This document shows positions 24,305 through 33,729 of a stretch of 64,000 bases of DNA, one piece after another. How positions within the stretch are numbered: the first letter of the stretch is position 1; each line of letters begins with the position of its first letter. The notes under the pieces are model-generated. The model saw only the letters and a list, made by a program, of their open reading frames with translations. It was not told the origin of the DNA and ran no database searches. The stretch comes from Rhodotorula mucilaginosa (lineage: Eukaryota; Basidiomycota; Microbotryomycetes; Sporidiobolales; Sporidiobolaceae): contig CP137866.1 of NCBI GenBank assembly GCA_034406715.1, positions 868,001-932,000 on the forward strand, written 5' to 3'. Made by a program: the position numbers and the translations under genes.

Positions 24305-26311
24305 TCACAGCTGGCCGCGGACCGCCTTGTCGATGCACTCGGCGACCCACTCGACATTGTGCTCGTTCAGACCCGCCATTGAGATGCGACCGTTGCCCGT
24401 CATGTAGACGTGGCCGCGCTCGACCATGGCTTTGCATTGCTCGGCTGCAGAGAGGCAAAACATTCGCGGTCAGATTCGTGAGAACTGGAACAGCGTGCAG
24501 TCCAATCAAACTCACGGTTCAGGCCGGTGAAGGTGAACATCTGTGCGTAGACGCAGGGAGGGCGAGTAAGATCAGCGACTGACATCTCCGGGCAGAGGTC
24601 AAGGCAGCGACCATCAACTGCCGGACTGGCGTACGCACCCCGATCTGGCTCGTGACGTGGTCCCATCCGTTCGGTCCCGGCGCGGGAGTCTTGTACTTGT
24701 TGACGAGGAGCTCGTGCAACTTCTTGCGCATGTCGATGATCCGGTGCGCCATCGTCTTGATGTCGCGCTTCCACTCCTCAAACATGGCCTCGTCGTTCAA
24801 GATCAGGCCGACGATGCGCGCGCCAAACGTAGGCGGGTTCGAGATCTCTTGCCGCTGCAGGATCAGCAACTGCGACCGGATCCGGTCCGCGCCGCCTTCC
24901 GAGTCGCCCGCGTGCGACGCGACGATGTTGAGCGCGCCGATCCGCTCGCCGTACAGGCCTGCGTTCTTGGCGTACGATTGGCAGACGAGCAACGGGATCG
25001 ACTCGGAGACAAAGTGCCGGACCGCCCACGCGTCGTTGTCGAGGTCGCCGGACGCGAACCCTTGGTACGCGCAGTCGAAAAAGGCAAAGTGCTCCTGCTC
25101 CTTGAAGATCTTGGCGATCTCTTTCCACTGCTCGCGTGTCGGGTCGACGCCGGTCGGGTTGTGCGCGCACGCGTGCAGGAGGAAGACGGACTGTTTCGGC
25201 GCTTTCCGGAGAAAGTCGAGGAACGCAGACAGGTCGAGGCCGATCGTTTTCGGGTCATAGTACGGGTAGTCGACCGGGGTCAGGCCGACGCTGTTGAAGA
25301 TAGATTTGTGGTTGGCTGGCGGTTGGGATTCGTCGTCAGTCAGCACGGTCCCATCGGGCTCTTATACCGGGTCGAGTCAAGACAAAACACTCACCCCATG
25401 TCGGATTGGAGAGGTAGATCTTCTTCTCCTCTTTTGACTTGCCGAGCCATGGCTCGTAGAAGCGAGACAGGAAAGCACCGCCATAGTGGTTCGCGCCCGT
25501 ACCAGAGATGGTCTGGATGCTGTGCGCGGGTTTGATCTTCGTCAGCCCATCGCTCCTTTTTGGATCGACGTGGCCCCGAAGCTCGGACTCACGTGACGAC
25601 ACGGTTCTCGGAGAGTGCAGGGCTGTCGGCGCCAAAGATGAGCTTCGAAGTCGCCTTGACGAACGAAGGCAGGCCCGCGATCGGGAGGTACTCGTGGTCG
25701 AGCGTGTCGTCGGCCGCGAGGATTTGCTTGGCCTGCGCAGATGATCGGAGGATAGTGTCAGACTCTGCGCATAGACTATTTGCCTCTGAAAGTGCTCGAG
25801 TACAGGGCCGAGAGATCCCTTCGCCTCATGGCCGCATCGATCTCCAGTGGGGCCGGCAGCCGTCCGCCCACCCAGGCTACAGGCCGATGCACACGCCGCG
25901 TCGCGGGCTCACCTTGCGGACGACGGGCAAGACGAAGGGCTTGCCGTCATTGTCGCGGTACGCTCCGACTCCGAGGTTGACTTTTTTGTCAAACGAGTCT
26001 TGCTGGTAGCCGGCCGTCAACGCAAAGATGGCGTCGGGCGGGGCGAACGGAGTCGAGTGCCAGACTGCCAGTACTCAGTATCGGCGATTGGAGCAAATGG
26101 TATGGCAGTGGAGGCAGTTGGCAGTCAGCCGAATGTTACCGCCGAGCGGGCGGGGGTGCGTGTGCGAGAGGAAGGTCGTAGGAAACTCACCATCGTGAGA
26201 AGCGGAGGAAGAAGCGGACGCCATTTGTTTCGAGACTTGTTCAAGTCGAGTCGCAGCACGAGTACTACTGTTGGAGGCTGAACCGAACGACGACGACGAG
26301 GACGACGGCAT
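24305..26311 (-). CDS. Aspartate aminotransferase
   Basis: PLP enzyme exchanging amino groups between aspartate/2-oxoglutarate and oxaloacetate/glutamate. Exons run from 26311-26191 down to the TGA at 24305, about eight in all. Blocks: APPDAIFALTAGY, KKVNLGVGAYRDNDGKPFVL, LDHEYLPIAGLPSFVKA, ISGTGANHYGGAFLSRFYEP, YYDPKTIGLDLSAFLDFLRK, LLHACAHNPTGVDPTREQW, FDCAYQGFASGDLDNDAWAV and CQSYAKNAGLYGERIGALNI, which holds the PLP lysine. FTFTGLN and MTGNGRISMAGLNEHNVEWV close it. Two in-frame starts exist: MPSSSS at 26311, which adds a Ser-rich stretch with a few Arg/Lys, and MASASS at 26224, which gives a cytosol-like N-terminus. I could not decide which is used, so mitochondrial versus cytosolic location is open. 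Confidence 0.94.
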
Positions 26312-26914
26312 GACTGACCGAATGATGGGGCGTGATTGATACAGGGGGCAGTTGGCGAGAAAAAAGTCACGTGTGGAGCTTCCGAGAGCGGCGAGGCGGA
26401 TCAGCTGGTCGAGACTGGGGCGCGGGCGCGCGTGGGTGTGCTTGGGGAGGCTGCAGTAGTCCACGTGCGTGGTGAGGCCAAGTGTAGCTGTTGACCGGTA
26501 TCCCAACGCGTGGTAAGCTGCAAAGAGTCGCGGGACACAAGTCTAGCGAGCCGGGAAAGGAAACGAGAGACTCGGCCGGAAAAGAGCGTTGCCGAAGCCG
26601 GGAGGTGGTCGGGTTGTAGTCTAGCGAGGATTGCACGCAGATAAAGGAAAACGCTACAGCCAGATGCTTCTTTAGGGTCGGGAGAGCGAATAGTCTATCC
26701 GAACAGATTCGGTAGATCCGAATCTGTCAAAAGTAGAGGCCGCGGAGAGGGAGGGTACAGAGGACGCGCGGAGAGATTACAAGCGACAAGGACGTGATTC
26801 GGGGATGGATGTGGAAAAACAGGTTCAAAGGTGGGTATCACGAGGTTTGCGAATGAAGGCATGCGAGAGGGAACGGGAACGAGCGTAAGGGAATCAAGCG
26901 GTGAGAATGAATAC
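26312..26914. other. Intergenic region with a 10 bp inverted repeat
   Basis: About 600 bases between the start of the aminotransferase gene and the stop of the UBL-AN1 gene, both on minus. The notable element is an inverted repeat at 26703-26727: arms ACAGATTCGG and CCGAATCTGT around a 5-base loop. No gene recognised. Confidence 0.5.
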
Positions 26915-27596
26915 TCAGACCCGCGCGAGTTTTTCGCTGACGGTCGCTTCGCCCTCGAGCCGAGCCTGCGGAGAGAAAGGATGTTAGTCTGTTGTCGTTA
27001 GTGCAGGCCGACGATTTGAACGCACCTTGTTGCGCTCAAAGGCCTGTTCTCGGCACGTCGACAGTTTCTCGCACGAGTGGTCTGTGCGTGGATCGTGAGA
27101 CGGAAAAACGTCAGCTGATCCACTCTCATCGCTGCTGACGTATGCGCTGTGGAATGAACCACACACCTTCTGCGAGACGATGCCGAGCGCAGAACGACAG
27201 GCTGCACAGCTGGCAGTCTCCGACGATCCGGACCGCCGCCTGAGAACACTGATCCGTCGGGTTCAACATGAACTTGCACCGCTTCTTGGGGGCACCGCCG
27301 CGTAGCCGGAGGGCGAGGCCGATCGTCGAGCCGTCGACGACGCCGTACTCGGCGAGGGACCGGCCGGGTACGAGTTGCGACGAGCCGTACACGAGTCGCT
27401 GATCCTCGACAGGAATGGCAGTGCGATCCGTGATGGCGTACTGCAGGGTCGATACGTCTGCGGCGTCTGCGAGCAAGAAGCGCGCGGTATACGATGAGTC
27501 AGTGGCGTGATACGGCGCGATAAGGGTGCGAATCTCTTGGCCAGACTTACCGAATGGGAGCGAGTTGCCAGAGAGATCGCGGACAAAGAAATGCAT
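26915..27596 (-). CDS. Ubiquitin-like domain fused to AN1 zinc finger
   Basis: Exons are 27596-27551, 27466-27167, 27081-27026 and 26965-26915 (150 aa, all phases agree). Residues 1-73 align with ubiquitin along their whole length: MHFFVRDLSG at the start, AIPVEDQRLVYGSSQLVPGR in the middle (compare IPPDQQRLIFAGKQLEDGR) and a C-terminus of LALRLRGG. This is followed directly by APKKRCKF and an AN1-type finger with DQCSQAA, GDCQLCSLSFCARHRLAED and HSC. The layout is like the ubiquitin-ribosomal protein fusions, where the bond after GG is cut by deubiquitinases. A similar UBL-AN1 family occurs in other fungi as I recall it; its role is not firmly established. Whether this Gly-Gly is cleaved is unknown. 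The tail (RNKARLEGEATVSEKLARV) is short and charged. Confidence 0.9.
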
Positions 27597-29815
27597 GATA
27601 TCGAGGTGGTGGGTCTGAAGCGATGTGGCTGCGGCTGGGTAGATCACTGGTGACCGAGGCAGGAAGAGCGGGAAGGGGTTCGAGAGCGCGCGACCGAAGG
27701 TGCAGACCGTGGGCGGACGCGAGACGGACGGGGAGGATGGATAGTCAGTGACCCCGTGTCAGTTGTCATTTCAATCCTTGAGGCTGCAGGCGCTGCACCC
27801 GCGTGCATGCTTAGATGCGCGGCTGCCTTGCGCCACCTCCGTCATCAGTCATCACAGACCCGACCGGTGTCTATCACTCCCTCAACACCGCGCGTCCGTA
27901 CTTGCGCCGCATGGTCCGTCCATTCATACATGCACTCCTTCGTCGCGTGGGCGTGCCTGACTCACCAGAGAGAAGATGTGCGGACGAAGTGGCGGTGCGA
28001 GTTGACCGGGTCGTGTGCGGCAGACGACTTGTGCGGATCGGCGTGCGGACGAGTGGATGAGCTGGTGAGCTGGTGAGAAGCTCTGTGCGTCGAGTCTGAG
28101 CTGGTACGGGGCGAAGGAAGGAGCTGGTGAGCGGTGGAGAGAGAGAGAGAGCGAAGAGGCCGCGCAAGCGGCGCGGACAGGACACCTCATCTTTTTCTTG
28201 TAGAGGAGCTATCTCTTGATTCACTAGATACCATCGGCTTACAAAGCTAAGCTACTCCATCGCTCTGCACTTGTTAGTCTAGTCACCCTCTGGAGTTTTT
28301 TCTTTCTCCCGACTTTCATCTCCCCCTGTTGCGCCGACAGCCGCGCATGACCTTCTCAAGCTGGAGCGGCCGCAGGCAAGTCTCCCGGGTAGCGATTCCC
28401 TCCTAGCCTGGATCTTAGTTCCCGCCGTATAGCTCCTTTGTTTGTAGCGAGGCGGACCGGAAGCAACTTCCGCGACAAGGCCGTGATAGAAGGTGAAGCT
28501 GTCGCGACTCTCAGTGCTTCGAGGAAGGGGAAATTATTCGACTCGTTTGCTTCAAGCGGAGCTGCATAGGAGCAAAAACGGCAGCGAGAAGGACCTCGAC
28601 GTCGTCGAATAAGTACGAGCAGGCGTTCCGAGCATGTTCTGAGCTTTGCGATCCGACCGACGAGCTCGCGCCGTCCTGCTACAGAATCGCCACCCGCGAT
28701 GCGGCAAGCCGCAGGTGCGCAGAAGGAAAGAAGGACAGGCCTCGTGCTAGCTGCACAGATGTACTCCGTCTGAGGCAGTCTCCCTGCCCCTGGTGCGCAC
28801 TGCCTGTCGTGTACCGGTCCCCGAGGGCGAGCTGAACAAAGCATTCCGTCATGGTCACGCTGCGCTTCGAACGCTCGGGTCTGTGACAAGACAGCATTTA
28901 AATCTGCAGCCTGACAGGTATGTCATCCATGCAGGAAGCCGGAGGGCGAGAGAGATTTTTGCGGCCGATAGGCACAGCTTTGTACTCGCGGCTCTCCAGA
29001 CGCTCAGGCCCGTGTGGCCAGCGTCAAACTCTGCTGGGCAAGATGCGGCTGTGTAAGACTATCAGCTGGAGCAAGCTGTGCTCTTGGCGAGTACCTCGAC
29101 ACGCCATCTTCGCGGCGTGACTTCGTCTGAAGTGGCCAAATGGCCGTGCCCAACGAAGACAGTCGCCACAAGGAGGCGACTCGCGAGAGTTTCGTGGGCA
29201 GCCGGAGCAGTATGTCGAATTCTATGAGAGTGCGGTAGAAGGATCCGTCGAGTAGGCGCTTGAAGGCCGCCAAGATGGTGACCAAAGTCGGCGGCCCATT
29301 TTCCCGTACGGACCCAAGTCACAGTCTTCGCAGCAGCATCGAGGCACGCCAAAGCGCTACAGAGCTGCAGATACAGGGAATCGCCAAAGCTGAAGAACAT
29401 GGCGAGCTGGCTGCGGGACCACAACAGTGTGTGGCGAAAGCAGGTCACGCTGCAGGGACGTGAAAAGCGCGAGAAAACGGGCTCTCCCCAGCGTGCGGTG
29501 AGAGAAGAGCCTGTAGCAGAAAGTGACGGGCTCACAGGTAGCCGGAGTAGAGTTCCCATGGAGGCCGAGTGGGCCTGAGCGTTATCGAAATGCGTCCGTG
29601 ACTCGTCTGGAGAGGAAGAAGCAACCTTTTGTCCTTCTCCTCCACCCTTGTCCGTCTGTGTTGAGAGCCAGAGCCGATCACAGTCCCAGCTGTACGTCCT
29701 TACCGCCGAGTCGCACCACCCAGGCTGTGCCTGCGGTGGACCCTGCGCGCCCGCTGACGGACCGTTTGTTCGCGCCTCTCTTTCTCTTCATCCAACTGTT
29801 CACTCACCCGCGCAG
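27597..29815. other. 2.2 kb gap without a recognisable gene
   Basis: Lies between two divergent starts. It contains a GA-rich microsatellite near 28138-28152 and several open frames of 150-180 codons on both strands (for example 28356-28889 and 29062-29559 on minus). None shows a known motif or a splice-consistent extension. The right end is probably the promoter of the next gene, with a possible 5'UTR intron (GTACGT near 29692, acceptor CGCAG just before the start codon at 29816). It is the longest apparently non-coding stretch in the window. Confidence 0.4.
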
Positions 29816-32028
29816 ATGTCGACCCAAGTTGCCACGCCTGCCACCACCATCGAGCCTACGGGCGTCACCTCGGCCGTCACGGAGCCCACCGCCGCGCTCG
29901 TCGAAGCAGAGGCTCCTCCCGCCGCCGTCGCCCCCGCCGTCGAGTCGCACGACGACGCGGCTGCGGCCACCAGCTCGCCCGCGCACGGCAAGAAGCGCTC
30001 GCCGTTCGGTGACCTCAAGAACAAGCTGTTCCACAAGGTGAGCTCTCTATCCACTCGTGACTGGGCGCGCACGCTTCGCTGGCATGCTATCTCTCGCACC
30101 AACCCCGCACGAACGCCGCCCGGCTCTCCTGCCTGCCCCTGTCCGGGCATGACCGAGTGCGATAGGCTTTCAGTCGCTATGGAACCGCTATGCAGTCTAC
30201 CCCCAGCTCTCTCGACCGCGGCACCGCCGACGCGACCAGGGGTCACATGCCAGGCGGGACGTTTTCCGTTTTCACGCGCGTCTTTGGCGGCGCGGTCTCG
30301 GCCCTTGTTCCTCGGAAAACGCCGCAAGGCCGCGCGCTGGCTCCCAAGCCATCCAGGCGACTTATCTACTAGACAACGAGCAAGATGGCCGTCCAACGCC
30401 TCCTCGCTGCCACTTGCTAGCCATCGCCGCTTTGCTCGAGACTGCGAGCGATGAGCCTTCGTCCGACACGTCACCGCCGGTTGCCCATTCTCATCGCACT
30501 CGAAGGCTCACCTCTCTCTCTCTCTCTCTCTCATCCCACAGTCCACCTCGCCGACCCGCGCCAAAAGTCACGAGCACGCAGCTGCCACCGAGGAGACTCG
30601 TACGTACTCTCCCGCATCATCTCGCCTCGGCGCCTCCTCACTGACCCAATGGCACACAGCCAAGGAGAATGCCCCCATCGCGACCGAGCAGGCGGCGACC
30701 ACGCCCTCTATCCCCGAGGCTGAAGCAGTACCTGTCGCTGCGACTACCGAAGGCGCAGCGACTGCTGCCGCGCCCGTCGCCGAAGCTCCCGTCGTCCACC
30801 ACGACGAGGAAGCGCACAAGAAGCCCAAGAGCCCCGGCGCCTTTGAAAAGTGGGTGCCCAGCAGATAATCTGAAGGATCGAGTAGGTCGAGCTGACCGTC
30901 GTGTCGTATCTCGCCAGGGTCAAGTCGTTCTTCGGCGAGAACAAGAAGGACAAGAAAGGTGGGCGACGTCGCCCGGCTTACCTCGGTCTGCATGAGCCGA
31001 ACCATCTAACACTCGTCGCCCGTGCCCGTGCAGCCAAGACTCCGACCGAGGAGAAGGCCGAGCCTCACCTGACCACCGACGCCCCCGTCGCTGCCCCGGC
31101 GGAAGGCGAGACCGCCGCCGCTCCCGCCGAGACTGCCGCCGTCCCCGTCGTCACCGCGCCCGAGACGGTCGCCGCCGCCGAAGCGACTGCGAACACCACT
31201 GCGCCGGTCCCGCAGGTGATTGAACCGATCCCGGAGCCGATCAACGAGCCTTCGACTGCTGCCGAGATTTCTACCTCCGCCGCCGAGCCGGAGACTGCCG
31301 CTACCGCCGGCGCCGCTGATGCTGGCCCCGAGGTCAAGCCGGAAGGCGAAGGGGCGGTCAAGGTCGAAGAGCAGGTGAGGCGGACGGTTTCGCTTTGGCG
31401 TCGACCCCAATTCGTCCAACCGTGACTGAGCGCGGAAACGTTTTTCACAGGCCAAGACCGACGACAAGGCGCCGAAGCGTGACCTCGCCAAGCTCTCGCG
31501 TCGTCTGTCGGGTGAGTTGTGCAGTCCGTTGCCGAAACTGCCTGCAGCTTAGGTAAACTGACGAATGGACCGGTTGCAGCCAAGGTTGGCGCCCTCCTCC
31601 ACTCGCCCAAGAAGGAAAAGAAGGGTAAGGCTGCTGCCCCGCGCATCGTTCTCTCCTGCGCTTCCTCGCTGAACCATCCCCTTGCGCCACGGTTGCAGAG
31701 AAGGACGTGGCTCTTCACGTTGAGGGCGGCGAGACCACCTCGGCGGAAGCGGCGCCCAAGATCGAGACCGCTGTCGACGAATCGAAGCTCGACACCGCCG
31801 CCGCAAAATCGGAGCCGGTCGGGGCGAGCGCGAGTGCTACCGAGCCGGTTCCCGTAGTCGAGGCGGCTCCGATTCAGGTGCGCCTGTTGCTCTCGTGCTG
31901 TACCTCAGGACAGGACTCCTATCTGACTCTTCAGTTCACCATAACGTTGACAGCTCGGAGCCGCGCCGGCCACCGAGACCAAGACCGAGACGCCCGCTGC
32001 CGTTCCAGTCGTCGCCGCGACGGCCTGA
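29816..32028 (+). CDS. Disordered Ala/Pro/Glu-rich protein with repeated Lys-rich motifs
   Basis: Nine exons: 29816-30037, 30542-30599, 30660-30849, 30918-30958, 31034-31374, 31451-31511, 31580-31624, 31699-31877 and 31954-32028. All are joined by canonical introns with consistent phases. Most of the protein is low-complexity Ala, Pro, Glu, Thr and Val. Embedded are short basic amphipathic segments: SPFGDLKNKLFHK, GAFEKVKSFFGENKKDKK and AKVGALLHSPKKEKK preceded by DLAKLSRRLS. Two of these are carried on micro-exons of 41 and 45 nt. No signal peptide, transmembrane helix or catalytic motif is visible. I do not recognise the family. The segments could bind membrane or nucleic acid, but that is inference. 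Codon use and GC match the neighbours, and the open frame across nine exons makes it a convincing gene. Confidence 0.78.
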
Positions 32029-32681
32029 GGGAACTCTGCTCAATCCCCGTCCATCCGCTTACCTCTCTCTCTCGCTCCCGACTATATCCTCATATCTACT
32101 CCATTTACCCCCCAGCCTCGTCTTTCCTCATGTCGATGTCGTCGCACCCGCCCGCCCTTGGACCAGGTTTTACGCTGACGATCTTCTTTGCCTGTTCTTC
32201 TCCCCGACTCTCCGTAGTGATATCCCTAAGCCTCTCTAATCTCCCCTCTTGCCCCTCGTAATGGACTGGTCGATGCCATTGAACTACAGCGCTGACGTAT
32301 AAAGCCACCGACCGACACGCTTACAAAGATTTCTCTCCTGCTCCTCGGCGATAACGATCTATCCCGATCCCGCTCGCCGCACTGCCACCATGTGCACCGC
32401 CGTCGCACGCGACGAGACAGCCGAAGGCTTTGCCCGCGTGGTACCCCGGAAGGCTGTGCAAGCTGTGACGCGCTTGGAGCGCAGGAAGGCGAATTCTGGG
32501 CTCTCGGACCAAGCTCATGACCTGCGCACGCGCCTCTGTCGCCGCGGCATGTCCGGATACGGTCGACCCGTGCGCGCGTGCGCATGCTGTATGCTGGTGG
32601 GCTCGTAGAGCTGGACACAGGTTTCACTCAAGAATAACCCTCTCACCCTCTGATCGACTTTCCAGGAGAAGACGCATCAAG
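32029..32681. other. Intergenic region
   Basis: About 650 bases, pyrimidine-rich in its first part, between two plus-strand low-complexity genes. A start codon in good context (GCCACCATG at 32390) opens a 72-codon frame that ends without a recognisable domain. It could be an upstream ORF of the next gene. Confidence 0.35.
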
Positions 32682-33535
32682 ATGCCCAACCCGCCGTGCG
32701 TGAACTTGGTCGCGATGTCTCCTCTTTCTAGTACATGACTGCTACTGAACATTCCGATCTCCAGACCCCTTCGAAAAAAGAAGAGTAGTTTCTATCTTTT
32801 GTGAGTCTTTCGGCAGGGGATCAGAAAGCGGAGCAATTCATTTCGCGGAGGTGCTGAAGTCTCAATCTTCACACCCTCAGCCCGCCGGAATATGTAAAGC
32901 CGAAGGAGTCGCCGAGGTCAGCAAGTGCCCAACACCTTCCATTCGCACCGTTCGCTCGCTGACGAAGCAAGCGAGATGCAGACCCGATGAATTCAAATTG
33001 CAACGTCGGAGCTCGGCCGCTTCTGACGAGTGAGTCGGATCTCATCGCGGGCTTGGGCAAAGACAGATGATGTTGACTCAGCTCCATGTAGATCTGGTGT
33101 ATGGGGACAGCTCGAAAAACCGAAAATGCGGTAAGTAGACAGGCTCTCTTCTTCACTACCTGTCCAATCAGTACCTGGATCCAGCTAATCTTTCCCGCAT
33201 TGCTCAGCGACGACAAGAGCTCTGACCCAGACAAGAGCCCTAAGCCTGACAAGGAGTGGCCTCTGCCCAACAAGCCGGTCAACGTGTTTGGCAATGCAGC
33301 TGGAGCCTCGTCGAGCGGGCGCGGCAGCTCCTTGTTGAAGGCCCCCGACCCCCGAGACGGAAGATCTGGTGATGCCGCAACGCCGCCACAGGATCGCAGC
33401 GCCACTTTTCCGGGGGCGCGTGGGCCTAACGACAAGAAGCCGCGCGTGTTGCGGCCAAAGAAAAGCTTCAAGGACCTTCAGAAGCTTGTCACGAAGAGCT
33501 CCGATGCCCTTCATGCGATGTTCAAGAAGAAGTAG
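32682..33535 (+). CDS. Small hydrophilic protein assembled from micro-exons
   Basis: Model built from splice phases: 32682-32695, 32765-32800, 32881-32916, 33093-33131 and 33208-33535, giving 150 aa. Every junction restores frame and none introduces a stop, although the first four exons are only 14-39 nt. The N-terminus reads MPNPPPLRKKKSSFYLF, then PPEYVKPKESPRSGVWGQ. The long last exon is rich in Asp, Lys and Pro (SDPDKSPKPDKEWPLPNKP), then Gly/Ser/Pro, and ends in a basic amphipathic segment, KSFKDLQKLVTKSSDALHAM followed by FKKK. That ending resembles the Lys-rich motifs of the upstream gene. No known domain was recognised. The last exon is secure; the small upstream exons are inferred. 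Confidence 0.6.
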
Positions 33536-33729
33536 ACAGCCCCGTATGGTGGGGTTTATCCTTTGAGAGCGACGGCGCCCTTGGCATATAGGCTGCTCTA
33601 GAAACAGTTGCTCCTGAAAAGTGGTTCTGACACGAAACCCATACGGCTGAGAGAACACATTCACGGGCAGAGAGTTTAGACAGATACGCAATGGCTCGGT
33701 GCAGGGAGCTCGAACATCCACAACATCGC

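Noticed and set aside
28356-29559. Minus-strand open frames of 165-177 codons in the 2.2 kb gap
   Set aside because: Composition differs from neighbouring proteins and neither shows a known motif or a credible start and splice structure.
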